From: Actinomycetota bacterium
GTDB lineage: Bacteria; Actinomycetota; Actinomycetes; S36-B12
Direction: 5' to 3'
Assembly (NCBI GenBank): GCA_016870195.1
Contig: VGCC01000003.1
Coordinates: 1 to 64,000 of the forward strand
Length of the DNA: 64,000 nt
Shown: positions 19,739-29,471 of the stretch, one piece after another
Layout of the letters: each line of letters opens with the position of its first letter
Numbering within the stretch: the stretch's first letter is position 1
Position numbers and translations under genes: made by a program
The notes under the pieces: model-generated
The model's database searches: none
What the model saw: only the letters and a program-made list of their open reading frames with translations
What the model was told of the DNA's origin: nothing

Positions 19739-19977
19739 TGAGGATGACCATCAAGATGCCACGGGTAGCGGATACTGTCGATCAAGTGTTCGTAACCGAA
19801 TGGCTGGCTCAAGAGGGAGTTCGAGTCGAAGCTGGTGCCCCTCTCATGCGGGTGGAGACCGATAAAGCGGTCGTCGAGGTCCCCTCGCCTGTCACTGGGA
19901 TAGTCATGGAGCAACTCGTGGCTGTCGACGTTGAGGTTGCGACGGGCACGCCCATCGCCGTCATCAGCACCGACTGA
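19738..19977 (+). CDS. stand-alone biotinyl/lipoyl carrier domain (about 80 aa)
   Basis: MRMTIKMPRVADTVDQVFVTEWLAQEGVRVEAGAPLMRVETDKAVVEVPSPVTGIVMEQLVAVDVEVATGTPIAVISTD*; ETDKA lipoylation motif; ORF ends with no PSBD or acyltransferase domain. Confidence 0.92.
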   Translation: MRMTIKMPRVADTVDQVFVTEWLAQEGVRVEAGAPLMRVETDKAVVEVPSPVTGIVMEQLVAVDVEVATGTPIAVISTD

Positions 19978-20011
19978 CGGAGTTTTTCGTGAAGGACCTT
20001 GATTGTCTGAT

Positions 20012-21034
20012 TCAGGAAAATAGTGGCTGAGTGCTGTCACGAGCTGCGTACTCCGTGGGAAGTGTGACCGTGTGGGCGGGTGCACCTGCAAGCATCTCAA
20101 GCACCATTGTGGCCGAGACACTTCCCATCTCAAAAGGATCGCGGGTCACGACGCTGATACTAGGTCGGGATACGCGTAGCCAGGGGAGGTCGTCGCAGAC
20201 AACCAAAGAGACGTCTCGACCGGGCAGCATCGATAACTCGTCCAGAGCCTCGAGTATTCCCGAAGTGGTTTGAACGCCCCCAGCAATGAGAGCGGTTGGA
20301 CGTATACTTCGATTGTCACTGAGCAGTTCGATTGTTTGCGAACGCGCGAATGAGGCGGAGAAGACCTGGGCGATCATGGTCGCAGAGGAACTGTCGATGC
20401 CAGCTTCCTCGAAGGCCTCCATGAACCCACGAAGGCGCTCTCGTGTAGGACGAATGTCTTGAGTGCCGGTGATGAAGGCGATTCGCCTGTGGCCGAGTGA
20501 CAGCAGATCCTTGGTGGCTGCCTTAACTCCGCTTGCGTGATCTAGTAAGACTCGGCCGGTGGAGAGTCGATTGAATTCGCGGTCGAGCAAAACGACGGGG
20601 CGTCCGAAGGACTTGATCGCCTTTCGAGTGGCCATGCTCTTGTCGCTCACGGTTGCGAGAAGAATCGCGTCGACCCGTCGTTGACGAAGCATTCGGATTC
20701 TCTCAACCTCTTGCGATATATCTCGACCACTACTTGTAACGAGTAGTGTGTAGTCGGCTATGCTCAACACGCTCTCGATTCCCGTTATGACCTCTGCGAA
20801 GAACGGCGTAGAATAGTCGCGCACAATCAGGCCAACAGCACGAGTCGTCCCGCTTCGCAGACCCTGGGCAACAGGATCTGGCTGGTAGCCGAGTTCCCGA
20901 ACAGCACGCTCAACTTTGGCGCGCATGGCGTCGCTTACGTCAGGGTGATTACTCAAGACGCGAGATACTGAGGAGACAGCGACTCCCGCCCTGTTCGCGA
21001 CGTCATGAATGGTCACCACCCGGTCCTGCGTCAC
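20012..21034 (-). CDS. LacI-family transcriptional regulator
   Basis: VTIHDVANRAGVAVSSVSRVLSNHPDVSDAMRAKVERAVRELGYQPD HTH plus periplasmic-binding-like domain. Confidence 0.95.
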   Translation of the reverse strand: MTQDRVVTIHDVANRAGVAVSSVSRVLSNHPDVSDAMRAKVERAVRELGYQPDPVAQGLRSGTTRAVGLIVRDYSTPFFAEVITGIESVLSIADYTLLVTSSGRDISQEVERIRMLRQRRVDAILLATVSDKSMATRKAIKSFGRPVVLLDREFNRLSTGRVLLDHASGVKAATKDLLSLGHRRIAFITGTQDIRPTRERLRGFMEAFEEAGIDSSSATMIAQVFSASFARSQTIELLSDNRSIRPTALIAGGVQTTSGILEALDELSMLPGRDVSLVVCDDLPWLRVSRPSISVVTRDPFEMGSVSATMVLEMLAGAPAHTVTLPTEYAARDSTQPLFS

Positions 21035-21430
21035 CTCATACCCCCGACCTCAGGTGGTAGCTCCGTTGTGGGCTTCAAAGACTAGTGGGCTCTTCTTCAG
21101 GAACGATTTGCGTCGAAATCATGTCCCATTATCCCCCGTAGCCGATCCCGTACTCGCGGCCTCCCTACGCTAGAAGATCGGGGTCGAGTTCGGCGTCATT
21201 TCCCCGATCACGCGCTCGGCTCTGTAAAGTGCCGGGAAGCGAAGTGGCCTCAGACGGCTCATGTGAAGGAGCGGAGTCACGAACGCAGTGGCTTGGGCTC
21301 AGAAACTCGTATAGGCCGGTCCATTGCCTATCTCGACAGGTGACCTCGTCGCCTCGAGCCCCGAATGGAGTGGGCGCTCGGCGCCGGTTCGAAGTCCGCT
21401 TGAGATCCAGAGGTCAAGAGACTAGGCTCC

Positions 21431-21442
21431 GGAAACGATACC
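21431..21442. promoter_or_regulatory. LacI-type operator candidate (site 2)
   Basis: GGAAACGATACC; identical to site at 40525. Confidence 0.65.
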
Positions 21443-21469
21443 AGTTTCGATGTCTTGGATTGGATTCCT

Positions 21470-22588
21470 GTGGCACTGATAGAGCGAATCGAGACAATTC
21501 CACTCACTGTTCCGCTCCAGCACGTTTACAAAGGCAGTTACTACAAGATGCGGAATCGCTGCACCATCATCACAAGAATCCACACCTCGGAGGGTGTTGT
21601 CGGTGAGGCCTACAACGCCGATACGGATGAGGAGCAACCCGAGGTTCTCTCCATCATCAACGAAGAGATCTCGCCACTGGTGATCGGTCTTGATGTCCGG
21701 CAGGTTGAGCGCTGCTGGGAGGCCATGTTGGTCACAACGCTTGACCAGTTGCGAGATCGACGGCTGCCCATGCAGGCGATCGCCTGTGTGGATAGCGCAA
21801 TTTGGGATGCCGTGGGAAAGTTGGCAGGCGAGCCCTTGTGGCGACTTTGGGGTGGCTATCGAGATCGCATTCCCATGATTGGGATAGGTGGCTACTACGG
21901 TACGAGTGAAGCCGACTTGGAGCGAGAGCTGGCGTTCTTTAAGGATGAGCAGGGCATGGTCGGCATGAAATTCAAGATCGGCGCGAAGCCCCCTGAAGAG
22001 GATGCAAGGCGGCTTCGAATCGCTCGCGACATTGTGGGTCCGGACTTCATTTTCGTCGTCGATGCTAATCAGGGGTATCGAGTCAGCGAGGCACTGGCTT
22101 TCCTGGCAGCATTGGACGACGACATCAGTCTGCGGTGGTTTGAGGAACCGACTAGGTGGCATGCCGATTGGCGTGGGCTTCGCGATGTTCGACTGCGTGG
22201 CAACGTCAACGTGGCGGCGGGTCAAAGCGAGATAAGTCGAGTTGGCATGCGCGAGATGCTCGTCAGCGGTGCCGTCGATGTGGTGAACTACGACGCTTCC
22301 TGGGGTGGTGGTCCAACGGAGTGGCGCCGAGTCGCTGCTTTGGCGGCGGCCTTCGAAGCACAAGTAGGCCACCATGAGGAGGCACAAGTCGCGTCTCACC
22401 TCCTGGCGTCGGTACCGCACGGCACTTATGTGGAGGCATTCTCTCCAACGCGAGACCCGATCTTCTGGGGGCTTCTCGCTAACCGACCATCCCTGCTTCA
22501 GGGTGACTTCGTTCTTCGGGACGAGCCCGGGTTCGGGTGGGTGCTCGATGAAGATTTCATTGGACAGTACAGAACGGATCGGGATTAG
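21470..22588 (+). CDS. enolase superfamily (MR/MLE) enzyme, paralog 2 (close to paralog 1)
   Basis: GTG start; MALIERIETIPLTVPLQHVYKGSYYKM; VGMKFKIG; VVDANQGYRV; LRWFEEPTRWHAD; GHHEEAQVASHLLASVPHG. Confidence 0.9.
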   Translation: MALIERIETIPLTVPLQHVYKGSYYKMRNRCTIITRIHTSEGVVGEAYNADTDEEQPEVLSIINEEISPLVIGLDVRQVERCWEAMLVTTLDQLRDRRLPMQAIACVDSAIWDAVGKLAGEPLWRLWGGYRDRIPMIGIGGYYGTSEADLERELAFFKDEQGMVGMKFKIGAKPPEEDARRLRIARDIVGPDFIFVVDANQGYRVSEALAFLAALDDDISLRWFEEPTRWHADWRGLRDVRLRGNVNVAAGQSEISRVGMREMLVSGAVDVVNYDASWGGGPTEWRRVAALAAAFEAQVGHHEEAQVASHLLASVPHGTYVEAFSPTRDPIFWGLLANRPSLLQGDFVLRDEPGFGWVLDEDFIGQYRTDRD

Positions 22589-22642
22589 AGCGATGCGCGA
22601 CTGTTCAGCTGCGTTAGTGAACGCTATTGAAGGCGTCTTTCG

Positions 22643-23584
22643 ATGATCTCCGTATCAGTCTACGGTAATGGTCAATTGGCGAATGGAATTGCCGACTTGC
22701 TTCGGACCCGAAAGCGTCACCTTGTTAGCGGACCCTTCACCAGAGACGAACGTATCGAGGCTCTGACTTCGGCTGCAGACGTGGTCATCATCGCGACGAC
22801 GACGAGGTTACGCGACGTTTGGGAGGACGTGCTCCTAGCCGTGCGATCTGGATCTAATGTCTTGGTGAGTGCAGAGGAATCGGCGAATCCGTGGCTTGTT
22901 GATATGGAGATCGCCGATGCTTTGGATCATGAGGCGAAGCAAGCCGGGGTATCAATTCTGGGTGCGGGACTAAACCCCGGGCTTATCTTCGATGCTCTTG
23001 TGCTGACTCTTCTGGGAGCAGCTCCTGACGACGTACTGATCGATGTCCGTCGAGTCGTCGACATTTCCGGATTTGGCACGACCGTGCAGCGACGGCTGGG
23101 AATCGGATTCACGGCACAGGAGTTCTCAGACAGAGTGCGCGAGGGCAAAGTGCTAGGGCACGCCGGCTTCCCCCAGTCGATCTCGGTTGTTGGAAGAGCC
23201 CTGGGACGCCCGGTCACGAGAATCGAACCCGAAATGTCGCCGGTCTTCGTGGACCAGCCCATCGCTCTCGCTGATGGTTCGACCATTACATCTGACCTCA
23301 GTAGTGGTGTGGACCAGACCTATCGCGCATTTGAAGACGGTGTGTGTTGGTATACCGCGCGCTTCCTCGGTCATGTCGCGCTCGACCAAATCGAACAGGC
23401 ACCCCGAGACACGATCACTCTTCTTCGCAGAGGAGAGGTATACCAAGAAATTGACATAACACCGGCGTTTCAGCCGCAAATCGGCTCTCGCCACATGCTT
23501 GCGAACTCAATTGACAGGGTTTTCAACGCTACGCCAGGCTGGTTGACGGTTGCTGATCTTCCTCCAGCTAGCCTGCGCCATTAG
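22643..23584 (+). CDS. dihydrodipicolinate reductase / 2,4-diaminopentanoate dehydrogenase-like NAD(P)-binding protein
   Basis: VSVYGNGQLANGIADLL, VVIIATTTRLRDVWEDVLLAVRSGSNVLVSAEE, LGAGLNPGLIFDALVLTL. Confidence 0.7.
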   Translation: MISVSVYGNGQLANGIADLLRTRKRHLVSGPFTRDERIEALTSAADVVIIATTTRLRDVWEDVLLAVRSGSNVLVSAEESANPWLVDMEIADALDHEAKQAGVSILGAGLNPGLIFDALVLTLLGAAPDDVLIDVRRVVDISGFGTTVQRRLGIGFTAQEFSDRVREGKVLGHAGFPQSISVVGRALGRPVTRIEPEMSPVFVDQPIALADGSTITSDLSSGVDQTYRAFEDGVCWYTARFLGHVALDQIEQAPRDTITLLRRGEVYQEIDITPAFQPQIGSRHMLANSIDRVFNATPGWLTVADLPPASLRH

Positions 23585-23611
23585 ACCGACAAGAAGGAGT
23601 GGGAAATCATC

Positions 23612-24646
23612 ATGACTGCTATGTCTGCGCTGGTCTACGAGGGACCGAGGACGATGACTATGCGTACGGTCGAAGTCCCCCGTCCCGCCGAAGGTGAGGT
23701 GTTGGTCCAGGTGCTCTACTCGGGCATCTGCGGATCGGAACTGAGTGGTTTTCTCGGCCAGAGCAGTATTCGCAGCGCGCCGTTGATTTTCGGGCACGAG
23801 ATCGTTGGGCGCATTGCCGACTATGGGCCTGGTGTTGATGCTGAAATCGCTGGAGGTGTTGGTTCGGCGGTCGTCCTCAATCCGCTCTTCTCGTGCCGCG
23901 CGTGTTCTTTCTGCCTGTCCGGCAAGCAACAGCTGTGCCCGAAGCGAAAGCTCTTGGGTGCATCGCTCCCGGGCGGGAATGCCGAGTTCGTCGCTGTCCC
24001 CATGAAGGGAGTGCACTCCCTGCCGGACGATTCCGACCTTGCGATTGCTGCTTTGGGAGAGCCGACGGCCTATGCCATCCATGCTGTTCGAGCGTCACGC
24101 GCAGGCGCCGGAGACAACGCGCTGATCGTAGGAGCCGGTCCGATAGGTCTGTTCATTGCCAAGGTCCTGATTCAGTACGGCGTGCAGCCGATCTGGGTCG
24201 CCGAGCGCAATGACAGCCGCCGCGCCGCCGCTGCAGCGACGGGAGCCGTGATCGTCGAGAGCGACGAACACGTCGCTCAGGCCGTGCGGGCGGCCTCGGG
24301 GGGAAGTGGGGTTCACATCGCATTTGACGCAGTCGGCAGTCCTGCCACCCGACTGGCGTGCGTCGAAAGCGTGATGCCTGGTGGCACGGTGATTCTTTCT
24401 GGCTTGCATACCGATCAAACCACGTTGCCCATGAATGCGATAGTCCGCTCGGAGATTTGCCTCGCTGGAGCCTTCGCCTATACGCCAGAGGATTTCGCGA
24501 TGGCCCTTGATTGGCTCCAATCGGGCCGCTTGGCAATCGACTTCGACATCGTGAAGGCACCGCTGTCCGAAGGGCAGCGATGGTACGAACGACTGGTCGA
24601 AGGTGATCCCACTGTCAAAGTGATGCTTGAACCGGGAGCCAGTTGA
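23612..24646 (+). CDS. zinc-dependent MDR alcohol/polyol dehydrogenase
   Basis: YSGICGSELSGFLG, PLIFGHEIVGRI, CRACSFCLSGKQQLCPKR, IVGAGPIGLF. Confidence 0.93.
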   Translation: MTAMSALVYEGPRTMTMRTVEVPRPAEGEVLVQVLYSGICGSELSGFLGQSSIRSAPLIFGHEIVGRIADYGPGVDAEIAGGVGSAVVLNPLFSCRACSFCLSGKQQLCPKRKLLGASLPGGNAEFVAVPMKGVHSLPDDSDLAIAALGEPTAYAIHAVRASRAGAGDNALIVGAGPIGLFIAKVLIQYGVQPIWVAERNDSRRAAAAATGAVIVESDEHVAQAVRAASGGSGVHIAFDAVGSPATRLACVESVMPGGTVILSGLHTDQTTLPMNAIVRSEICLAGAFAYTPEDFAMALDWLQSGRLAIDFDIVKAPLSEGQRWYERLVEGDPTVKVMLEPGAS

Positions 24647-24664
24647 ATCTTTCCCAGTCGTGCC

Positions 24665-25789
24665 TTACGAGGTGCGAAGAGCATCCATGAGTTCCTGATT
24701 CAGTTGAATTCCCAGTCCGGGCGAAGTGGGGACCACGGCGAAGCCGTCTTCAACTAGCAGGTGCGGTTCGACCAGATCTAGGGTGAGGGGATTTGCCTCG
24801 ACACACCACTCCTGGAGCCTCTCGCCGCCAATGACTGCATTCACGTGCAGCGATGCAGCCTTCAAGATGCCCGTCTTCCAGGCGTGCGGGACGACCCAAA
24901 TGTCGTGCTTCGCAGCGATGTCGTTGATCAAGAGGAATTCCGTTATGCCGCCACATCGTGCAAGGTCTGGTTGGAAGACGTTGGCAGCCCTCATGGATGC
25001 CAGAAGTTCGAAATCCCATCGTGCGGTGGATTGTTCTCCCATTGCGACCGGGAGGGGTGATTGTCGCGTTAGCTCCGCATAGGCACCGAGTTCATCCGGC
25101 AGGAATGGTTCCTCGAGCCAGCGGAAGCCAAGCTCAGCGAGTCCCTCAGCCACGAAAACGGCGTCGGTGACGGATGTTCCATATCCGTACCCTGCGTCGA
25201 GCATCAGATCCATGTCCGCGCCTGCAGCTTCTCGTGCGGCTGCGGCGAGTAATACATCGTGATCCCGCGATTGGCCAAGCGGACCCCACCCAAGCTTGCA
25301 CGCAGTAAAGCCTTGTTGCCGGAGATCCGACACGCGCTCGGCAACACGCTCTGGAGTGTCTTCCATGAGGATTGATGCGTAGGTTCGAATCTTGGTGCGC
25401 GGTTCCGATCCCAGCATGGACGCTATGGGAAGACCGGCGGCTTGACCTGCGATGTCCCACAGGGCGATATCTATTCCACTCATCGCGTGCATGACCACGC
25501 CGCGTCGGCCCATGTAGATCGACCCACGGAACATGCGATCCCACAGTGTGGCTCGATCCAGTGCGTCCTCTCCCAGGATCAGTCCACGAAGACCCTGGAC
25601 GACCGCATTTGACTTGGGGGCATGAATCGCTGCCGCCACCACCTCCGGGGATGAATCGACTTCACCTACTCCGATGAGACCGTCGTCGGTCCTCACACGG
25701 ATGACTATGGTGTCCTGACCTCCATCTGCGCGAGATTCGTCCACACTGGCTTGGCGCAGGATGATGGTTTCTACATCGGCGATCTTCAT
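24665..25789 (-). CDS. enolase superfamily (MR/MLE) enzyme, paralog 3
   Basis: FTACKLGWGPLG, LMLDAGYGYG, FRWLEEPFLPDE, VVPHAWKTGILKAASLHV. Confidence 0.9.
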   Translation of the reverse strand: MKIADVETIILRQASVDESRADGGQDTIVIRVRTDDGLIGVGEVDSSPEVVAAAIHAPKSNAVVQGLRGLILGEDALDRATLWDRMFRGSIYMGRRGVVMHAMSGIDIALWDIAGQAAGLPIASMLGSEPRTKIRTYASILMEDTPERVAERVSDLRQQGFTACKLGWGPLGQSRDHDVLLAAAAREAAGADMDLMLDAGYGYGTSVTDAVFVAEGLAELGFRWLEEPFLPDELGAYAELTRQSPLPVAMGEQSTARWDFELLASMRAANVFQPDLARCGGITEFLLINDIAAKHDIWVVPHAWKTGILKAASLHVNAVIGGERLQEWCVEANPLTLDLVEPHLLVEDGFAVVPTSPGLGIQLNQELMDALRTS

Positions 25790-26610
25790 TTTGCTCCGCT
25801 CGATTGAGACGTGATGATGTCGAAGGGGAGGGACGTGTTCATGAGGCCCACTTGATTGGAGATCGCCTGAGCGGTCGTACGTACCTCTTGGCCCACCGCC
25901 TCGAGCCGCCAATTGGGCAGCTGCGGTTTCAGTGCAGTGACGCTGACTGCGCCGACGAAGCGCCCCGCGACGCTTCCCACACCGCTGCCAATGCAGATGA
26001 TGCCCTCGAAGTCCTCTTCGTCGTCGACACTGTAGCCACGCTGCCGGATCGTCTCCAGATCTTCCAGCAAATCCTCGAAGCGAGTGATGGTGTTACGCGT
26101 GCGGCGCTCAAACGGTTCCAGACCGAGCAAGAGGCGGGAATGCTCTTCGGGGAGAAGTGACAGCACGGCCTTCCCGACGGAAGAGCAGTGAAACAGTTCC
26201 GGTTGCCCGAAGTGCAGGCTGATGGCGACCGTCCCCGGAGCATCCTTGCGCGCGATGATGTGTAAGAAGCCGTCGTTCAGCTCAGCGAGCCGGGAAGTGA
26301 AGCCCGTGCGTTGCGTGAGTGCGTCTAGGTGAGGCATCACGGCTATTCGATGATCCTCGTCGTACCGCGCCAATTCGACCAGCCGGGCGATGGCCGGACC
26401 GAGTACGTATCGGCGACCGTACTTCGGTCCGACCTCGACCACTGCTTCTGCCCGGGTCAAGGTCTGCAGCAGGACCCAAATGGAACTACGCGAGGCTCCG
26501 AGGGCCTCACCAACCTCGGCCAGCGAAAGCCCGCCCGGACTGCCCTGGGCGATGACCTCTAGTGCCTGGAGGGCCCGAGCGACCGATCGGACTTCCGGCC
26601 CCTCAGACAC
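25786..26610 (-). CDS. IclR-family transcriptional regulator
   Basis: SVARALQALEVIAQGSPGGLSLAEVGEALGASRSSIWVLLQTL; C-terminal IclR effector domain; 4-nt overlap with downstream MR/MLE gene. Confidence 0.92.
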   Translation of the reverse strand: MSEGPEVRSVARALQALEVIAQGSPGGLSLAEVGEALGASRSSIWVLLQTLTRAEAVVEVGPKYGRRYVLGPAIARLVELARYDEDHRIAVMPHLDALTQRTGFTSRLAELNDGFLHIIARKDAPGTVAISLHFGQPELFHCSSVGKAVLSLLPEEHSRLLLGLEPFERRTRNTITRFEDLLEDLETIRQRGYSVDDEEDFEGIICIGSGVGSVAGRFVGAVSVTALKPQLPNWRLEAVGQEVRTTAQAISNQVGLMNTSLPFDIITSQSSGAK

Positions 26611-26785
26611 GGGTATCGACTCCGAAAATGTCCTGCTCTACCGAACATTGCGTCGCAGGAAGTTTTGCCATGCCGGAAATGTAGTGCGGCTGGCGTTGCT
26701 TGCGTATCGGTTTGGTCACGAGGCCCCCGACTCTTTGCAAGATTTCGAGATTTCTCTTCACCTTATCCCGTGTCACGGGTACGAT

Positions 26786-26797
26786 CGAATCGTTTCC
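26786..26797. promoter_or_regulatory. LacI-type operator candidate (site 3)
   Basis: CGAATCGTTTCC (reverse complement GGAAACGATTCG); also part of CGTTTCC-A-GGAAACG (26791-26805). Confidence 0.5.
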
Positions 26798-27003
26798 AGG
26801 AAACGGCTTCAGACGTGGTCCAAGGTCGATTCCGGGATTCGTTCAACCCAAAACCGCAGGTATTCCATGGTTCGAGGTGTCCGCATACGGACAAAACGAA
26901 CAGGAATATTCGCAAGAACAAAACAATGCCATAGGGGCGCCACTAAGTCGTCATGGTTCGCACCGGAACAGCAACCTGACGGCGAGAATTGTGAGGTAGG
27001 TCG

Positions 27004-28200
27004 ATGAACACTTTAGGCATGAGGTCGCGACGCTCCGTCGCCGTGATCGCGCTCATCGCGTCGATGGGTTTGGTACTTTCTGCTTGCTCCTCGTCTGGTT
27101 CGGAGGAAGCGGCCACGGAATCGCCGGCAGAGTCGGAAACGGCCTCAGAAGAGGTCGTAGTCGCAGAAGTTGATCCTGCTCAGTGGGACGCTGAGTTTGA
27201 TTGGGGAACATTCAGCCTGAGCCCCGATATCGCGAAGCGGGTCGCGGATGGGGAGCCATTGAGAGTCGTGCTCTCCATGCAGGGAACTGGTATTCCGGTT
27301 TTCGGTCGTCAGCAGCAGATCGGTGTTGATCGTGCATGTGCCGCTGCCAAGGAGGCGGGAATCAACGTTGACTGTCGCATGGTAGGGCCAGCCTCGACCG
27401 ACACCGCTGCTCAGCTCGCCGAAATGGAAGCACTCCTGAACAGTGCTCAGGTGGACTGCCTCGTGGTCCAATCGGGAGAGCCGAATGCTTTCGTCAAGAT
27501 CGTGGACGACTACGTCGGTAAGGGCATCCCGGTATTCGGCGAGAACAGTGATGTCGCAGACTCGAAGCGATTCGCGTTCTTCGCACTCAATGAATTCGAA
27601 GCTTCTAAGGCGAATGGTGAGTTGACAGCGGCCGTGATGAAGGAGCAGGGAATCGATCCGACTGCGGTGGCGGTTGGGAGTGGCTTGCCTACGGGTCCCT
27701 GGGCGATTTCGCGCATGGAGGGCTTCAAGGCGGGTCTTGAGGGAGCCATCCCCGGCGTCAAGTTCTTCAACGATGCGGAGAGCGGTCTCCCGACTGGGGA
27801 TGGTTTTACGGTGGATGAGACGATCGCCGCGGTCAGCCCCTTCTTGAAGGGTAATCCTGACGTTAACCTCTTCTTCCACACCGATCAGGGAGTGGAAGGC
27901 GTTGGGAAGGTCATTGAGAGCGATGGATACTTGGGGGAGCGTTACACCTCGGGCTTCAACATCAGTGCGCCCATCCTGGACTCCATCGAGAAGGGCTCCA
28001 TCCTCGTAACGGTGGATCAGGGCTTCGACAACCAAGCGGAGCGGTCGGTCTCGGCATGCATCAACTACCTGGCCAAGGGTGAGTTGCCGGAGTCCGAATT
28101 CCCACGGTTGGAGCCGATCTTGGTTACCAAGAGCGGTACAAATGGATCCATGACCGCTGAAGAGGCGCGCGTTCGTCTCGCAGAGGCTGAAGGTAACTGA
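27004..28200 (+). CDS. sugar ABC transporter substrate-binding lipoprotein (RbsB/PBP1-like)
   Basis: Lipobox LVLSACSS; DRACAAAKEAGINVDCRMVGP..., DCLVVQSGEPNAFVKIVDDYVGKGIPVFGENSD. Confidence 0.92.
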   Translation: MNTLGMRSRRSVAVIALIASMGLVLSACSSSGSEEAATESPAESETASEEVVVAEVDPAQWDAEFDWGTFSLSPDIAKRVADGEPLRVVLSMQGTGIPVFGRQQQIGVDRACAAAKEAGINVDCRMVGPASTDTAAQLAEMEALLNSAQVDCLVVQSGEPNAFVKIVDDYVGKGIPVFGENSDVADSKRFAFFALNEFEASKANGELTAAVMKEQGIDPTAVAVGSGLPTGPWAISRMEGFKAGLEGAIPGVKFFNDAESGLPTGDGFTVDETIAAVSPFLKGNPDVNLFFHTDQGVEGVGKVIESDGYLGERYTSGFNISAPILDSIEKGSILVTVDQGFDNQAERSVSACINYLAKGELPESEFPRLEPILVTKSGTNGSMTAEEARVRLAEAEGN

Positions 28201-28268
28201 CCTATCAGGTCGGTATCCGAACAGGTCCCCGGGAACACCTCAATCGGGTAGCTCAAAGAGGGGAATGG

Positions 28269-28309
28269 GTCGGTTGTGGGGTGAAGCGAGGCTTCACCCC
28301 ACAACCGAC
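28269..28309. terminator. perfect 19-bp stem-loop between binding-protein and permease genes
   Basis: GTCGGTTGTGGGGTGAAGC-GAG-GCTTCACCCCACAACCGAC; no T-tract. Confidence 0.75.
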
Positions 28310-28379
28310 AACTCTCGCGGCAATCGGATAACGAACCAGGTGGCGAGCAAGCTGAGTCTCGCGTAACTGAGGAGAAACA

Positions 28380-29471
28380 GTGTCATCTAATGTTTCGGCT
28401 GCTCCGAATGCAACCCCCGCAAGAAATATCAATATCTCTAGGTTCAGGACCCTGGGCCTGTTGGGTGCCATCGTCTTGATTGCACTGTTCTTTCAATACC
28501 AGAATTCGGCCTTCCTGACGCCCGACAACTTGCTTTCGCTGGTGCGCTCCATGGCATCTCTGGCGATGATTGCCTTTGCTGCCCAAATCGTCATCATTCA
28601 AGGTGAACTCGACCTTTCTGTCGGTTCCGTCTACCTCTTGGCTGGCACCCTGCTGGCAGTTCTTTGGTTGGGGGGCGGCGTTCTGCCCTTCACTCTGCCG
28701 TTCCCGGTCGCTTTGCTAGCCGCGATTCTGATCGCTGTCCTGGCGGGTTTGATCAACGGGTTCTTCACAACAGTCATCGGTATTCCATCGTTCATAGCCA
28801 CCCTTGGCATGTTGAGTATCGCGCAAGGTCTGGCGCTGATCTTGTCCAAGGCCAATGGATTCAACCCCGCCTACAACGTGCCACCGCCGACAGAGGCTTC
28901 GCTCAGTTTCTTCGATTTCTTGGGGGCAACGCGGCTGCCATTCAATATCCCGATACAGGTGCTGTGGCTTCTCATATTCTTCCTCGCCTTCAAGTTCCTC
29001 CTCGGCCGCACGCTCTTTGGCTTTCGCTCGTATGCGATCGGAGGTAATCCGGAAGCGGCGAAGGTGGCGCGCCTGCCGATTCGGAAGTACCGGACGGTGG
29101 CATTCGTGCTATGTGCGGTAATGGCCGCTGTTGCGAGCATCCTGGACTTCTCTTACACGGGGTCAATCGGTCCAAGTGCGGGACTCGCCCTCACTTTCCC
29201 GGTGTTCGCGGCAGTGGTCATCGGCGGCACCTCACTTCTGGGTGGGCGAGGCACGACAACGGGCGCGCTCTTAGGTGCTCTTCTGCTTGCCATGTTGCAG
29301 AACGGGCTGGCCGTGCTGGGTGTGAGCGCATTCGTGCAGCTCGTCTTCATCGGAGCGGTCACGATCTTGGCGGTTTCACTGGACCGCTTGAGTCAAGGGG
29401 GCATGAAGCTCCCCTGGCGCAGAGGAAACGCGGGCGCGGAAAGACCCGTTGCGGGTGGGACCGAGTCGTGA
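28380..29471 (+). CDS. sugar ABC transporter permease (RbsC-like)
   Basis: IVIIQGELDLSVGSVYLLAGTLLAV, NGFFTTVIGIPSFIATLGMLSIAQGLAL, GGTSLLGGRGTTTGALLGALLLAMLQNGL. Confidence 0.94.
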   Translation: MSSNVSAAPNATPARNINISRFRTLGLLGAIVLIALFFQYQNSAFLTPDNLLSLVRSMASLAMIAFAAQIVIIQGELDLSVGSVYLLAGTLLAVLWLGGGVLPFTLPFPVALLAAILIAVLAGLINGFFTTVIGIPSFIATLGMLSIAQGLALILSKANGFNPAYNVPPPTEASLSFFDFLGATRLPFNIPIQVLWLLIFFLAFKFLLGRTLFGFRSYAIGGNPEAAKVARLPIRKYRTVAFVLCAVMAAVASILDFSYTGSIGPSAGLALTFPVFAAVVIGGTSLLGGRGTTTGALLGALLLAMLQNGLAVLGVSAFVQLVFIGAVTILAVSLDRLSQGGMKLPWRRGNAGAERPVAGGTES

